Origin: Moniliophthora roreri
Lineage: Eukaryota; Basidiomycota; Agaricomycetes; Agaricales; Marasmiaceae
Reading direction: 5' to 3'
Length of the DNA stretch: 64,000 nt
NCBI GenBank assembly: GCA_001466705.2
Contig: LATX02000198.1
Coordinates: forward strand, 434,001 to 498,000
Shown: piece by piece, positions 1-12,363 of the stretch
How positions within the stretch are numbered: the stretch's first letter is position 1
How the letters are laid out: each line of letters begins with the position of its first letter
Made by a program: the position numbers and the translations under genes
Notes under the pieces: generated by a model
What the model was told of the DNA's origin: nothing
Seen by the model: the letters and a program-made list of their open reading frames with translations, nothing else
Database searches by the model: none

Positions 1-610
1 TGAATGACACATATGGACGAGCAAACTTGCCGTTCGTAGACATATTCAAGTCTGGGAGCGTTGGTCAGCAGGGCTAATAATAGAGCGGAGAACAGTGGGG
101 TGGTACCAGGAAGAAAATTATCAGTGTTGGCTTGACTGAGGTTGTTCCGGTCCAGATTGAGAGCAGAGAAGCTGATTGCAGCCCACAACATCACTTTCCA
201 GTCGATTGTTCGGACCAATTTCTGCATAAATTATGCATGTCAGAAAATGGGAAAGAGGAATAAATGTAACGATGCACCTTCTCCTCGGCGTACGTCCATC
301 GAGCGCTTGGGTCGAAGCGGTGGTAGCTCTCATGGCTCTTCTTCGGCCAGTACATGTGCCCAATACCGGGGTCATCGAAAATCGAACGTCTAGTCGCTAT
401 GGCATTCCAGTCGAATGGTTTGAGCTCTTGTCGCCGAAACAACCATGATGTCAATCTAAATGGCTTTGGCTCTTCGTCAACGAGGTCGTCTGTCGAGTCA
501 TTGATTTGGCCCTTGTCAATAATGTCAGATTCCGCGAGAGTCCCATAGTCGACGTCGATTGTGTCAGTTGCTTTGGATAGCTTCACATCCCCAGGTTGAG
601 ATTGAGCCAT
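1..610 (-). CDS. MFS transporter, allantoate permease (Dal5-like) family, 5' part
   Basis: N-terminal part of a plasma-membrane anion:cation symporter of the major facilitator superfamily, a family that imports allantoate, vitamins or similar organic anions. Three exons are readable on the minus strand: 610-278, 221-107 and 51-31, then the gene leaves the window. The cytosolic N-tail carries the family signature with a DPSARWTYAEEK stretch. The next exon opens with LVRTIDWKVMLWAAISFSAL and then LDRNNLSQANTDNF, the typical first membrane helix and loop. ATG at 608-610 is the only sensible start. The third exon ends at a GC splice donor (gcaagt, positions 30-25) where the family expects an Asp codon to be completed. 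Substrate cannot be told from this part. Confidence 0.85.
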
Positions 611-1583
611 GATGGAGGACTGAATGGGAAGCAGGCAATCAAAACATTTTGGAGGACCGGCCGGTGGAGAATTTATGCGCAGCAGGAATGCGATAACGAT
701 ATCAAGGTACCGCCGGTCATGAGCACATCATTGTGTTGGGGCGAACGGCGGCAGCACCATGTCGCCCAAATCACAAGGTGGTACCAACTGCTACCCCTCA
801 TTGGCTGCAGTCACGAAAATAGTACGCAATTTAGCAGATGGGAAAACAATTTCAGACGTCAACACCAGGTTGCGCCATCCAATGCTTCAACTGCATCATC
901 CAGACTCTCGGGTTTTTCGCGAAGAGCAATTCAATCTGAAAAGCACGCCATCCATGGGCTCACTTAGGAAATTAGCATCAGAAATTCGGGTTTCGAAACG
1001 TCAATTATTGAGGACTCACCTGCAGCAGTAAGTTTCCCTGGTGGTTTGTAATGATGCCGTCTTACGGGGTCAGAGTGCAGACTGAGTGGGCTGAGAGCCA
1101 ACGATAGAGTTAGATTTGCGACTGAAGGCTAGTATAGACATATGTCCCGATGGTGCCGTCGCGTTGATTTGCTCTCGAAACATCGTGCTTGTGAGGTGTA
1201 GATTCCGGGTGGAACACGACTTCCTGTCGATGATCCCATAAGCACTGAGGTGCGGCAAATAAGCAGGAGTTCATTGGTAGAAATCCAAGTAAGAAGCTGC
1301 AATTGCAATGAAACGGATGTTGCCAGGCCAAGGCCGGGCTCGATATTGTCGATAATGGGTTCAGCATGGCCGTCATTGAAAGACGCGTATCGCGTGACCA
1401 CTTTTTCCTCAACCTCCGTTGTCCAAGCCTGCAAGTGCAAAGGCTTTCTCAGCGGCTCTTCCGCGCCGACAAGGATACCTAGTAGGACGGAACAGTGACA
1501 GTGAGTGGTATGGAAGTAGCGTGGAGCAGAATTCTGACTCGGACATTCCTAGTTGAGTTTCACGCCGAGTCGGTTCCGGAACC
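611..1583. other. Intergenic region with one unassigned open stretch
   Basis: About 970 bases between the divergent MFS and HIR1 genes, so it must hold both promoters. On the minus strand an open frame from about 1500 to 1129 has protein-like composition (for example VEEKVVTRYASFNDGHAEP). A possible ATG lies near 1546, with a GT donor about 70 bases downstream. It could be a small spliced gene, but I recognise no family and cannot join exons convincingly. Confidence 0.3.
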
Positions 1584-4500
1584 ATGCATTTTACAAAACC
1601 CGCCTGGGTGATTCACAAGGATTCTGCTAGACAAGACTCAACGAAAAGGCTCTCTATATTCTCTATACACGTTCATCCAGATGGTTCACGAATAGCAACG
1701 GGCGGTCTCGATGCTAAAGTTCGGATATGGAGTACAAAACCCATTCTCAATCCGGCTGCTGAAGCGTCAAATAAGCCTCCAAAGTCGCTCTGCACGTTAA
1801 CAATGCACACGGGTCCCGTTCTTACTGTTCGATGGGCGCACTCCGGTAGATGGCTAGCAAGTGGCAGTGACGACGAAATTGTGATGATTTGGGACTTGGA
1901 TCCGAATGCGCGGGGAAAAGTTTGGGGATCAGATGAAGTCAATGTGGAAGGTTGGAAGCCTATGAAGCGCTTGGTTGGGCATGAAAGTGGTGCGTCCTCA
2001 CTTTGAAATACCTCTTGTCCTGTCGGACTGAAACTTCGCTTTCTCAGATGTCACTGACGTTGCATGGGCCCCGGAGGATCGATACCTCGCATCAGTCGGC
2101 TTGGATTCTATGGTCTTCATCTGGTGCGGTTATACCTTGGGTAAATTGCCGTTCCATCCTGTGGTACCATCGACTCACCAACGACATCTTAGAGAGACTT
2201 CGGAAGTTAGACCAACATCAAGGATTCGTCAAAGGAGTGTGTTGGGATCCTGTCGGGGAGTTCCTGGCCACGCAATCGGATGACAGGACTGTCAAGATTT
2301 GGCGAACGACTGACTGGGGTCTCGAAGCGGAGGTCAAAAAACCATTTGAAGATTCTCCGGGTAGCACGTTTTTCCGAAGACTGAGGTGAGATTGTGCGTT
2401 TATCAGGTAACCTATTAGTACTCAGCTATACCAGCTGGTCGCCGGATGGTGCACACATCACAGCATCCAATGCAACCAACAACCGAGGTTTCGTTTTCAT
2501 CGCTGCTGTGATAACTCGTGGCGCGTGGACCTCCGACATTAGCTTGGTCGGGCACGAAAACACGATCGAAGTCGCTGTGAGTCACTTTTGATTCCTTCGT
2601 TTGTGATCATGAATCTAATGCTCCTTCAGTCGTATAACCCCCACATATTCCTGCGAAATCCCTCGGCAGCTGTGGCTACATCAAATATTTGTTCAGTCGT
2701 GGCTCTAGGAGCAGATGACAGATCAGTATCGGTATGGCAAACAAAGTCAGCAAGACCACTCATTGTAGCAAAGGAAGTCTTTGAGCGCCAGATAATGGAT
2801 CTGAGCTGGTGTGTACCCACCTTGTGACAGTTATGAGTACCTCACCAATGTCTTCAGGTCCTGGGATGGGATGACTCTCTACGCCGCTTCTTCAGATGGG
2901 ACTATTGCTGTATTCAACTTCGAAGCCGATGAACTGGAAGGCATAGCACCGCACTCTATCCAAGAACAATATCTCTCCAAGTTCGGCTTCGTGCCACCGT
3001 CTATTCCGTCCAATTGGTCGCATGCTGCACAGAGTCAACAGCAGGCTCCGTCACAATCACAAACGACAGGTTTCGACGGTCAAGCAAATGGAGACAGTGA
3101 ACGAGTAAACACGCTTGTAGCTAAGAAGAACAAAAGCAAAAAGAAGCGTTTGGGTCTTACACAGATGGGCTCTGTACCATCTTCTGCTATGGCACAAATA
3201 CCCTCTTCATCAACGCCATCGAGTCTACCAAAACCAAAACCTGAAACCACTGGATCTTTCCCCACTCCAGAGGAACAGCCCTTCGACTCGAAGCCAGCGC
3301 CGGGTTGGGGTAGAAGAGATAGGGACTTTGGCATGGATATGGATGTTGACATGGATGTAGCGTCCAGTGTGCCGATTGACGTCATTACGGAGAACAAAGG
3401 GAAGAGAAAAGCGGAGGAAGAATTAATAAGTGGCAGGCAACCGGTATACAGGACCCTTGGCGGCGACAGACCCAGGGAGACAGGACCAATTCGAGTGCTG
3501 GCTGACTCGGGGCCCTCTTTGGGCATGATTGGCGTGCCAGCGATCAACTTACCAATACCAACGACCATGACGAGGGTTACTGCGGAGGTGGAAGGTACTG
3601 ATGATGTCTTTGAAGCAATCAATGCTGAGGGCGATGAAGGTATGGTTTGAGACCTTGTCTGTACTCATTTTTCGCTGAAGCTCTTGACCATAGATCAAAA
3701 TGAAGTCATGTTCATTAGTGGCAAATCAACGAGGTGGTTGGATTATGTTCCATCTCCAGTCTTAGCCGTCAGAGCAACATCGAGTTTCTGTGCTGCTGCC
3801 ATGCAAGATGGGTCTGTGAACGTCTATTCGCATAACGGGAGAAGGTTTGGCATCTCTTTTTTTGCACCTTCAAGAGTTCTGATATTCTCATCGAAGATTG
3901 ATGCCCACCCTGGCCCTCGGATCGCCCTGCTCGCTCATCGACGGAAACAAACATTGTCTGATGGTAATCACCCAATCCGGTCAGCTGTATTCCTGGTAAA
4001 CTCAGTCTTCTTGGCTGCGAAATTCTTAACGGCAACTCTTATCACAGGAAAGTCAACAAGAATAGTGCATTCTTCCCCCCAACTTCCGTGATACCCCTCA
4101 TATCGTCACCCAATTACACTATCACCTCTGCCCTCGTCCGACCTAACGGCTGCCCGATCATCAATTGCTCGAATGGGTCTGTGTTTTCCTATGATTCGCA
4201 GCTCAATACGTGGGTGAAGGTCAGTGAGAAGTGGTGGTCCGAAGGTTCTGATGCATGGCAAGGTCGGCAACGAGTGTCGAATAACCAGAATAACAGAAGC
4301 ATCGTCTCGTTCATTGAAGGTAGTGTCTCGTCTGGCCCTGATGAACAGGTCGCCGGAAAAACGCGTCCAACCTGGTGGAGCACGGCTCTCACCCTTGGCC
4401 ACTTGGAGACACGAATGCACGCGGCGAGGCTATTAGAAAGCCCGACCGAATATAAACAGGCACTGGTGTTATACGCGAAGAAGATTGCCGACGAAGGCTT

Positions 4501-4777
4501 CAGAGCAAAGGCGGAGGAACTGATCAAGGATTTATTTGGACCAGTATATTGGCGACCCGGAGAAGAAAGAGAGAGCTCGTGGTCTCCCACAGTTGCCGGC
4601 CTCGCGAAGAGAGATTTGTTAAAGGAAGTTCTTGCACAATTTGGTACGTACCCATCTGATTGCAAACTGTAGAAGCCTGTCTCAATTACCTTTCCGATCG
4701 CAGTCAGAAGCAAAACTCTCACGAAGCTCGCTATGGATTGGCAAGAATTACTCAAGAAGGTTGTCAATGAGGAATAG
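1584..4777 (+). CDS. HIR1: Histone chaperone HIR1/HIRA
   Basis: Subunit of the HIR complex, which deposits H3-H4 outside S phase and represses histone genes. Ten exons: 1584-1989, 2048-2140, 2193-2385, 2426-2576, 2630-2808, 2858-3639, 3694-3844, 3897-3995, 4048-4643, 4704-4777, all GT-AG and in phase. The N-terminal half is a WD40 propeller ([60 protein letters not shown]). A low-complexity Ser/Pro/Lys linker follows in exon 6. The C-terminal half (from about [18 protein letters not shown]) is the Hir/TUP1-like domain, ending [20 protein letters not shown] 1584 directly precedes [11 protein letters not shown], the conserved HIRA start. Length of roughly 870 residues fits the family. It probably acts with the other HIR subunits encoded elsewhere. 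Confidence 0.95.
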
Positions 4778-5441
4778 TCTACAACATACGGCTATCACCG
4801 CCCGCACTCTTCATGTCACTGCTGTATTTTGTTATGTATTTCGAGCTGGGTTTATTTATCTGTCCCTACTGATGGGTGTCCATTTCATAACCTCGGGGTC
4901 CGAGTTATCATTCACTAACCACAGCTGTTGTATTGGGACGGACACTTTATTCTCATCCTGCATATTCACGTATCCGTAGGTCCGTTTGTTAACCCTAGAT
5001 TCAGACTTCGCGTTCCTCACTCACCTTGCTGGCACTAACTCACGAAGTCGAAACTCCGAAACTCCATGCAGGTCACCGATCATTCAAAGACAAATTCTCC
5101 ATTCGATGCACTGGAACATAACTCGGACGTTGTGAGTTCTATGAAACATCTTCAACTCGACTTCCAAAAGGTCCCGACCATTGAATGCTGTAATTATATC
5201 AATGCCACAAACAGAAGTACAATGTCCATAGCCAAGATTCCACCGCCTCCCCAGTTCGCAAGCAAGGGGAGGCTCGATCTCAGCTGGCGGAATATCTCTT
5301 TCACGGCTCATGAAGCGTGCACGTGGTGATGACGGAGTTTCGACGTCACTTACGTCATTGGTAATCTAGACCTCGATAGGCAGACCTGCTTATAATCGAC
5401 TACAATTCTTGACCACGACCACGACGAGTAACTTAGCAAGT
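4778..5441. other. Intergenic region
   Basis: About 660 bases holding the HIR1 3' end and the promoter of the next gene. Short open frames exist on both strands but none has spliceable, recognisable content. I see no RNA gene or repeat. Confidence 0.6.
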
Positions 5442-6686
5442 ATGTCTGAAACTGTAATTCGAGAGGTAACCATTTGAATACCTTACGAGCGTTAACTCTA
5501 TTGACCATGTTATTCAGGTTGTTGGAAACGTGTGGACGTTCTCACGGCAAGTCTCGAACGTTCAGCCTCATCATCGAACTCGTCTGACTCTCATTTCGCA
5601 GTCCTTTTTCCCGGTTCGGTCTTTTCCCTGTTGGAGGTCGTTCCACCGCTATCAAACTTTCTAATGGAGATTTATGGGTTTTGGCCTCAACTCCGCTTGA
5701 TTCAGAAACCAAGGACAAATTGGATCAGCTCGGTCCTGTGAAGTCTGCAACCCCCATTTGGTTTGTTTTGCGAAGTTCACAATGAATCTCATAGGTATAT
5801 CATTGGCGCCGACGCAGTTCATAATCTCTATTTGGGTAAGCGATGTTGCCATCTCGAAGCCTCTACTCTCACGAAAAACTTAAGCGGATTTCAAAAAGGC
5901 TTATCCGGACGCAAGGTTGATTGCCCCAAAAGCTACTACGGAGAGAGTTTCCGACAAGTCCCTGAAGTTCGATGGAGGTGAATCTAATATCATTCCTCTC
6001 AGGCACTATCTAACAGGCCACGAAAGTCTGGGGATCTGACCCTGCAGATACCAAATACGGCTTTGAAAATGATGTAAGTTCCATCGCCCTACTGAGTTTA
6101 CATGTTCACATACGATCGTGTCAGGTCAAACACTGGTATGGCTTCTGGTTTTGCGGCTACCATTATGGATTAATGTGCCTTTCAGCTACTTCTCTGGATT
6201 CAGGAATAAGGACGTCGCGTTTTTCCACCCATCTACGAAAACTATGATTCAAGCGGACTTGTTATTCAACTTACCGCCAACCGAGCAGGTTTGCATAGTC
6301 TATTTTGGCGACGTATGGTTCCTGACTTTTTTATTCAGTATTCGAAGTCCAAGTCTTCAGGAAAAGTCCCGTTCTTCGGCAACCTCACACCTTACTCTTG
6401 GCTTCACCAAAAGTTCGCATGGAGTATGGGGGAGGATAAAGAGTACGTATTGCGGTGGTGTCTAGATCCTCAGACTCATATCTGACGATGGCACCTGCAG
6501 AGCTATGAAACGCGACGTGAAGACGGTCGCCGACTGGGACTTTGAGCGCCTTATCCCTTGTCATGGGGTGAGAATTCAGCATACTCAAATTCATCATGAT
6601 CTGACTTGTGTGCTCTTCACCAGGATGTCATAGAAAAAGATGGTAAAAAGGCATGGATTGAGGCATACAAAGCCTACCTTAATTGA
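5442..6686 (+). CDS. DUF4336 family protein
   Basis: Small protein of the fungal DUF4336 family, thought to have a metallo-beta-lactamase-like fold; its reaction is not established. Exons begin 5442-5465, 5518-5546, 5602-5742, 5795-5835, 5885-5977, then several more to the TGA at 6684-6686. Diagnostic stretches: VVGNVWTFSRPFSRFG, FPVGGRSTAIKLSNGDLWV, LASTPLDSETKDKLDQLGPV, KYIIGADAVHNLYL and KAYPDARLIAPKA. The C-terminal part reads KTMIQADLLFNLP, then VADWDFERLIPCHGDVIEKD and ends EAYKAYLN. The HNLYL, IQADLLF and PCHGD positions match the metal-site region of the fold. Exon 2 ends at a GC donor (gcaagt at 5547): only this junction gives FSRPFSRFG. Confidence 0.78.
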
Positions 6687-7128
6687 GTTGAAAAGGTCTC
6701 TTCAGTTTTTCACGGATGGGACTTAGCGTAGTGATAGACCTGTTGTCTTTGCAAATTGATGGTTCTCTCCGTGGTGGCCTCATGGCTACCTCGTGCACTT
6801 CTACCCCGAGATCTGTGTATTGCAAATGGATCTGTCAGTCTCCGTATGGACGTGGATCTGGATTTTTTCAGGTCTTCCATCTATATCTGACCTTCCAAAT
6901 TTTTCTTTTCAGGTCCACCTAGAGTTGAGGGCACCTGTGACGATGCGGTGGAATGAACGGACCATCGAAGATCTCGTCAAGGATACCCGATAACATCTGT
7001 ATGACATGGGCATGATGGTCACCGCCTTTCTGCCACGAGTATATCGCGAGGCTCTCGAAAACTATAAGAATAGTAGATCAAATAGCATCAAATGCATGCA
7101 GCGTCCCAGTCCTACAATTCCATCCCAA
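6687..7128. other. Intergenic region
   Basis: About 440 bases between two same-strand genes. Several short open frames start here, but the downstream zinc-finger gene most plausibly starts at ATG 7129. Nothing else recognised. Confidence 0.5.
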
Positions 7129-9418
7129 ATGGCTTCTAACCCCTCAAGCTGGTATTGTCAACAATGTCCTGATAGGGTTTTTACTTCCGAGAAAGCCCTG
7201 TTCCAGCACTACCGGTGCTCTTATATATGGCATCCCTTCTGCAAAGAATGTGATCGATACTTTGTCAATAGGCCGGCTCTCGAGAAGGTAAACATTGACT
7301 TCATCCTGTCTTAAACAACCGCAAGCTGACGCTCCCCATCAATAGCATCTCGACTCCACGAAGCACAATCCTACAACCCCCACGTCAGACTACAATTGCT
7401 CAACGTGTTCTCGCAAGTATTCGTCACAGTTTAGCCTTCAGGAGCATTACCGTCAGTCCCCGAACCATCCTCAGTGTATTCCTTGTCGCAAAGGCTTCAA
7501 GAACAAGAAGCAATACGACCAGGTAAGAGTATTCTTGAATCGCCATCCCTCGTATATTAATATCATTTTTTATAGCATCTGTCGGAGGAGCACTCTTCAA
7601 CTGTCGCGTGTTCACAATGCGAAGGACGGCAAATCCGGGTCGACGAGTTGCAAACACACTTCCGCCACTCTCCAAACCATCCTAAATGTGTTAAGTGCGA
7701 CGAAGGCTTCGATACTGACAAGAATTATGAGCAAGTAAGCAGTGTCACGATATCAGTTTACATCCTCTTTCTCAATCGACCGTAAGCACGTTGAAGATGT
7801 ACACGTCGGCTCCAGATGCTTCAAATGTCGTCGAATTTTCGACGATCCCGAAGAACTCATTGACCACTACATAACCTCCTCCTCGCATCCGATATGTGAA
7901 CTCTGTAACACCGGCTTCGCTGACAACAGCGCTTATCAGGATGTAAGGCAGAATTTGAAGTCAACGAGTAGATATTCAACTCACCCATACGTTACAGCAT
8001 TTAGCTCTTGAACATTCTGCTCTGAGCCCTAGCCCCACCCATGACTCCACCGAAGTCTCAAAGCTACACACTTCAGCCCCAGCGAGACTGGCGAACGGAC
8101 TAACTTCTAGCATATGGTCTAGTCCTGTATGTTTCGGCTCGAACGATCTCGACGCTATTCTATACCAACGTCTTCACACACCTAGGTCGACACATCTCCC
8201 AAGTTGGTCCCCAAACCACGTAAGCCGCTGACCAATACGTTCCGAAGCAATTGACCAATAGCTACGGTTAGGCATCGCCAGTCGAGAGCGGATGTCGATT
8301 TAATCCTTTCGAAACTCAAAGTGGGCTAGGTTTTGATTCTGTCACAATGGTCAATGATCTAGTCGAAGACACGATACTACGAACTGTGCTAGAACCAGTG
8401 CCCGAAGAGCCTCCCGTCGATTCCGCTCAGCCTGCTGCAAGATCTGATAATCAACGTCCAAAGCACTTTTCAAAGGCAGGTTGTTCGGGAGAGTTCAAGT
8501 GGACCATCTGACCTCCACTCCCAGTCACTTCTCCATCCTCTCAACACAAGCATCTGGAAAAATCTGCCTTTTCCGCCTTCGGAAACAAGGTATTGTTCAT
8601 ACCTTCTTCGAAACGTTCCGCTTGAAGCTCAACCACTATCGCAGTTCATGTTCTCCGGACACGTCCTCCCCAGTGGGCCTAGCGGCCTTGCCCGATGTCT
8701 CACCCCTGGCCTCAACGCCCACTGATATCACACTGATTAACGGTGTTGCAAGTCCATCGTCCCCGGTGGTGTCCATTCCTGCCCGACGATCGCCTACCTC
8801 CGCTCCTGCACTTATTTACACTACCGTTCGAGGTGGCTCACCGTCACCACCGAGTTCTTCGATCCATGCTGGAGAGCGGCCTGCAGAACTCGATGACTAT
8901 CCTAGTTCTCGCTCCAGTACGCTATCGTGTTCTTCACCGGACCTCTCAAATTATACCTTCGGGAATGACATGCTTTCCATGGAGTCCCCGTTGCCATTTT
9001 CACCTCTCGAAAGCGGAATTCCCACTTCAGCAATGTCTACCATCAATGCACTTCAACGAAAGACGCTGGGCGGTTGGTGCTAGTTTCCCTTTATTACGAA
9101 TGCCCTGATCTGATGATATCCGAGTAGATCGGCTCCATCGTGGCTACACACCAGTCTCAGTCAGGCGAAAGGTTACAACGCCATCGTTGTCGGTGCATTG
9201 TAGGCAATGTGGTAAGGATTCGTGCGATGATCCTACCGCAACCATGTGTGGACATCTCTTTTGCTACAGGTACGGAATAAGAAATTCAGAGAACCGACAC
9301 GCCTGACTAACTAGCAAATAGATGCATCACAGAGCAAGTAATTCGAACGAGCAGGTGTCCCGTCTGCGCAACCCCGAACTTGTTGTACTGCATTTTCCGC
9401 CTCCACCTGTCACAGTGA
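7129..9418 (+). CDS. Multi-C2H2 zinc finger protein with C-terminal RING finger
   Basis: Probable RING-type E3 ligase or nucleic-acid-binding adaptor of a family common in agarics. Exons 7129-7287, 7346-7521, 7576-7734, 7787-7942 and 7998-8126 each carry one or two degenerate C2H2 fingers (YCQQCPDRVFTSEKALFQHY, CSTCSRKYSSQFSLQEHY, CVKCDEGFDTDKNYEQH, CFKCRRIFDDPEELIDHY). Almost every intron falls just before a finger's CAY (His) codon, a sign of exon-wise finger duplication. A Ser/Pro/Thr-rich linker follows, with exon borders I cannot fix between 8126-8272, around 8480-8660 and around 9080-9150. The C-terminus is a RING: CRQCGKDSCDDPTATMCGH, LFCYRCITEQ, then CPVCATPNLLYC, interrupted by an intron ending at 9321. 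Stop at 9416-9418. Confidence 0.75.
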
Positions 9419-9497
9419 ACGATAGGTTATTTCTTGGAATTTCTTGATAAATAGCGCCGGAAACGCGAATCGTGTAAATCGTGTACAATCATACAAC

Positions 9498-11864
9498 TCA
9501 GTCATCTTTTGCCGATCGTAACACCCCAAATAGTCTTCCTTTTTGCGCCTTCGCATCCAATCGCTCTCTTTCTTCTCGCTCCATCTCTTCATCTGATATC
9601 CCGCCCCCAATAGAATACCATGTGACAGTAGCCATCCCGAGCACAGCAGTGAGCACACATCTGGCAAACACGAAGAAATGACATCATGACATCCGATCCA
9701 AGATTGACGCGAAAATAGCACATACCCAAACATGGCACCAATACCTTTCGGTCTCCACCCAAGCTTCTGAGGATAGGGACCCAGTCGCAAGCCACTCAGA
9801 TCTTCGACGCCCTGATGACCCGCTGCGTTACCTGAGGATGGCCTTCCGAGGGCTTGACAGTTGTCGCGCATCGTCTGAGGAACATTGTTAACATATTTCT
9901 GCGCTTCGAGCGGAGCTTCCACGATCTGAAGCGCAAGTCCTGCTTCTAAATGCCACTCGATATGACCTATTTGGATCGAGATTTTAGATTTAAGAGATGA
10001 ATGAAAGGAGTGAGACTGACAGTGGAAGAACCATACGCCGGGATTGTCTGAGACGAATCGTAAGGTGGCTGATGCGCCCGAGGGAATATGAAAGGTGTCA
10101 CGACGCATGGGGTTTGTGAGGTTGTTGGGCACGGGAGGATTTAATGTGACATTGGTGGAGGTGTAGTCATCTGCGCGGTTCACGAGCATTGGCTTGTGTC
10201 CATGAAGATGGCTAACGAGAAGACGTTAGTTTGGAAGATGACCCAAGGGAACGGAAGACTAACAAAGGGTGTTTCCCCGCATCTCCATTCTTCACAACTA
10301 GGTCTACTACCTCCATGTGACTCACCACAAAGCTCAAAGGACCGTACGCCCTTTCCACCGTTGCATCGTCCCCAAGTGTAAGTGCACTGAAGATGGCAGG
10401 CGTGTTTGGTTGATTGTAAGTTATCTGGTTAAACATGGCGCGATTGGTGCCGTCGTCCATAGTGTCGAATATGACCTCAAGTTCTATTGTCTTGGTCACA
10501 GCTGGTGCTGCAATTTTTTGAACAGGAACGAGGCTAATGTCTTTAACCATTTTATATTCGTCGACGAAACCACTATTGGTTGTAGTCGCTGATGAAGAGT
10601 AGCTGACCGACGAAGTGGCATCTGAAACACGATCAGACATCTCCCGTTCAGGAATAATCACTGTACCTACTTGGATTAAGAGCAGGAGGCACCGTGTCAA
10701 ACATGTCTACATCCATGTTGGCATGTATGGCCCAATTAGCCGAAGAGTCGTTTCTGGCTGTGACCAAAACGGAATAACGTTGGGCGACAGTGACACTAAG
10801 CATGTCGACCGGCGATTCTTCAATGTCAGTCTGGTGGAAGTGTATCAGTCACATTCAAGGCAGCATAAAGAACATCCGACTTACACCGTCAACTTCGATC
10901 TGGGAGGAAAAAAGAATGAGCTAGCGTTAGGGTATCCATACTCAGGGACGTACTATTCTCATTTGATGTCCGTCGATCCAGAAGTAAAACATTGAAAATG
11001 CAGAAGTGTTGACAACCCGAAGACGATAGGTTTTCCCCGGTGTGAAGGGTAAGGTAGCATTCTCGTTGAAACCGATTGCGGGTGAGGTGCCTCCAACTGG
11101 TGGTAGGTACGAGGCGTTTTGTGCAAAGTATATCAACGCAGAGTCTGAGGAAGATTGTACATTTAGTAGGACGGACGAGGAGTAGACTTCTCATTACTTA
11201 CCGGGTACAGGCTCGGCGCCTCCAGGATTCTTGATACTGATGAAGTCCTTCAAGAGGACAGAATGCTCTGTGTGGTACCAATCACTGAGGACCACTGTAA
11301 ACTCTTCATCATACGTATGAACTTCCTTGGTAGGATGTATCACCACCGGCGCGCGAAGGCCGTCCACATATTGCCCTGATGCATGGGCATGAACCCAATA
11401 AGTACCCCATTGTCCAGAACTGTTGATAGGAACCACGTAGTCAAATGTTCTCCCAGGAGGTATGCCACTTTAAGATGCGATGAAAAGGAAGGTACTACTC
11501 GGGCGAGAGTTGACGTACCATTCAGTGACACCTACGGCACCGTCCATCCATGAGGATGAATTGAAGAACATGCCGTGGTGGTGAAGACTAGTGGGCAATG
11601 GGAGAGAGTTCGTCGCGTGGACTACGAGCGAGTCGTTCGTGGAAACTTCAATCGGTGGTGGCCTATAGTTTTCTTTGTAAGAAGACGATACAAACTGGTT
11701 CTGAACACTCACGGCCAAGTACCGTTCACTCCGATGGCACGTCTTTCCGCCAAACCGTCAGGGTTGACACCTTCAACGTAGGTGATGTTCCACCATACTT
11801 CGTGCACACCAGCGATGACCTGGGTAGTAGCTAGGACGCACGTAATGAAGAATGGCAGCCACAT
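9498..11864 (-). CDS. FET3: Fet3-type multicopper ferroxidase, copy A (all ligand motifs intact)
   Basis: Plasma-membrane multicopper oxidase that oxidises Fe(II) for uptake by Ftr1. Signal peptide MWLPFFITCVLATTQVIAG from ATG 11864, then three cupredoxin domains. All four copper-ligand motifs are intact after splicing: LHHHG, WVHAHASGQ, HPFHLHGHKP and FFHCHIEWHLEAG. A C-terminal helix (CVLTAVLGMATVTWYSI) and an acidic/basic cytosolic tail (EEMEREERERLDAKAQ) show the type I membrane form rather than a secreted laccase. The segment FWIDGHQM aligns with the yeast Fet3 region holding Glu185, here Asp. It starts back to back with FTR1-A, 499 bases apart, and ATCWGATAA motifs lie in between. Stop at 9498-9500. 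Confidence 0.93.
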
Positions 11865-11968
11865 AGTTGAGGGTTGGACCTGGGAGGTTTCTCGATGAAT
11901 TGTTGAGGCATTTTCTATCTCTATTTTTAGCGATGAAAGCGGAAAGGCCCTCTTTCCGGACACGGATA

Positions 11969-11977
11969 ATCTGATAA
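11969..11977 (+). promoter_or_regulatory. Iron-GATA motif ATCTGATAA
   Basis: Exact match to ATCWGATAA, the site bound by SreA/Urbs1-type iron-responsive GATA factors, 105 bases upstream of the FET3-A start codon. A GGATAA lies immediately before it. Confidence 0.65.
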
Positions 11978-12225
11978 GGTTCCTGAGCTAGTGTGGCAGG
12001 CTTCAGCAAGTCTCCGTTATCGGTTCTATTTCGGGTGCCAAAATAGCCTTAAACGCGAGTTCCCTCGGGATTTCCAGTGGTTTCAGCAGGTATATCAGCG
12101 AGGATCTCACCTATCGCACGATTTCGCTGAGAGTCTATAGGTGACAGCGAAAGAAAGAGTGTGTGGGTGAAAGAAAGAGCGTGTGGGAAGGCAAAGATGA
12201 GATTTGAATCTAATCAGTCATCTGA

Positions 12226-12236
12226 TTATCAGATAA
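12226..12236. promoter_or_regulatory. Overlapping iron-GATA motifs on both strands (TTATCAGATAA)
   Basis: The 11 bases contain ATCAGATAA on the plus strand and ATCTGATAA on the minus strand, an almost perfect palindrome. It lies about 128 bases upstream of the FTR1-A start codon. Confidence 0.68.
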
Positions 12237-12363
12237 ATGATATCGCCGTAATTGATCCACATTTTCAAAATTGAACCGCCAGCATGGCGAACCGGACGCA
12301 ACAAGGACGCATTCTCCTTAAATTCCCTGCGGTTTTCGGATTGTCGTCTGACGTCCTATTGCC

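Larger units (their letters stand above)
11865..12363. promoter_or_regulatory. Shared divergent promoter of FET3-A and FTR1-A
   Basis: The 499-base region separates the start codons of the ferroxidase and permease, which need each other. It holds two clusters of the fungal iron-GATA motif described in separate entries. Upstream of FTR1-A a 20-base-scale repeat of aaagaaagagtgtgtggg occurs twice near 12148-12190. Inference: joint repression when iron is plentiful. Confidence 0.7.

Noticed and set aside
3080..3622. 180-codon minus-strand frame opposite HIR1
   Set aside because: Antisense shadow of the low-complexity HIR1 linker.
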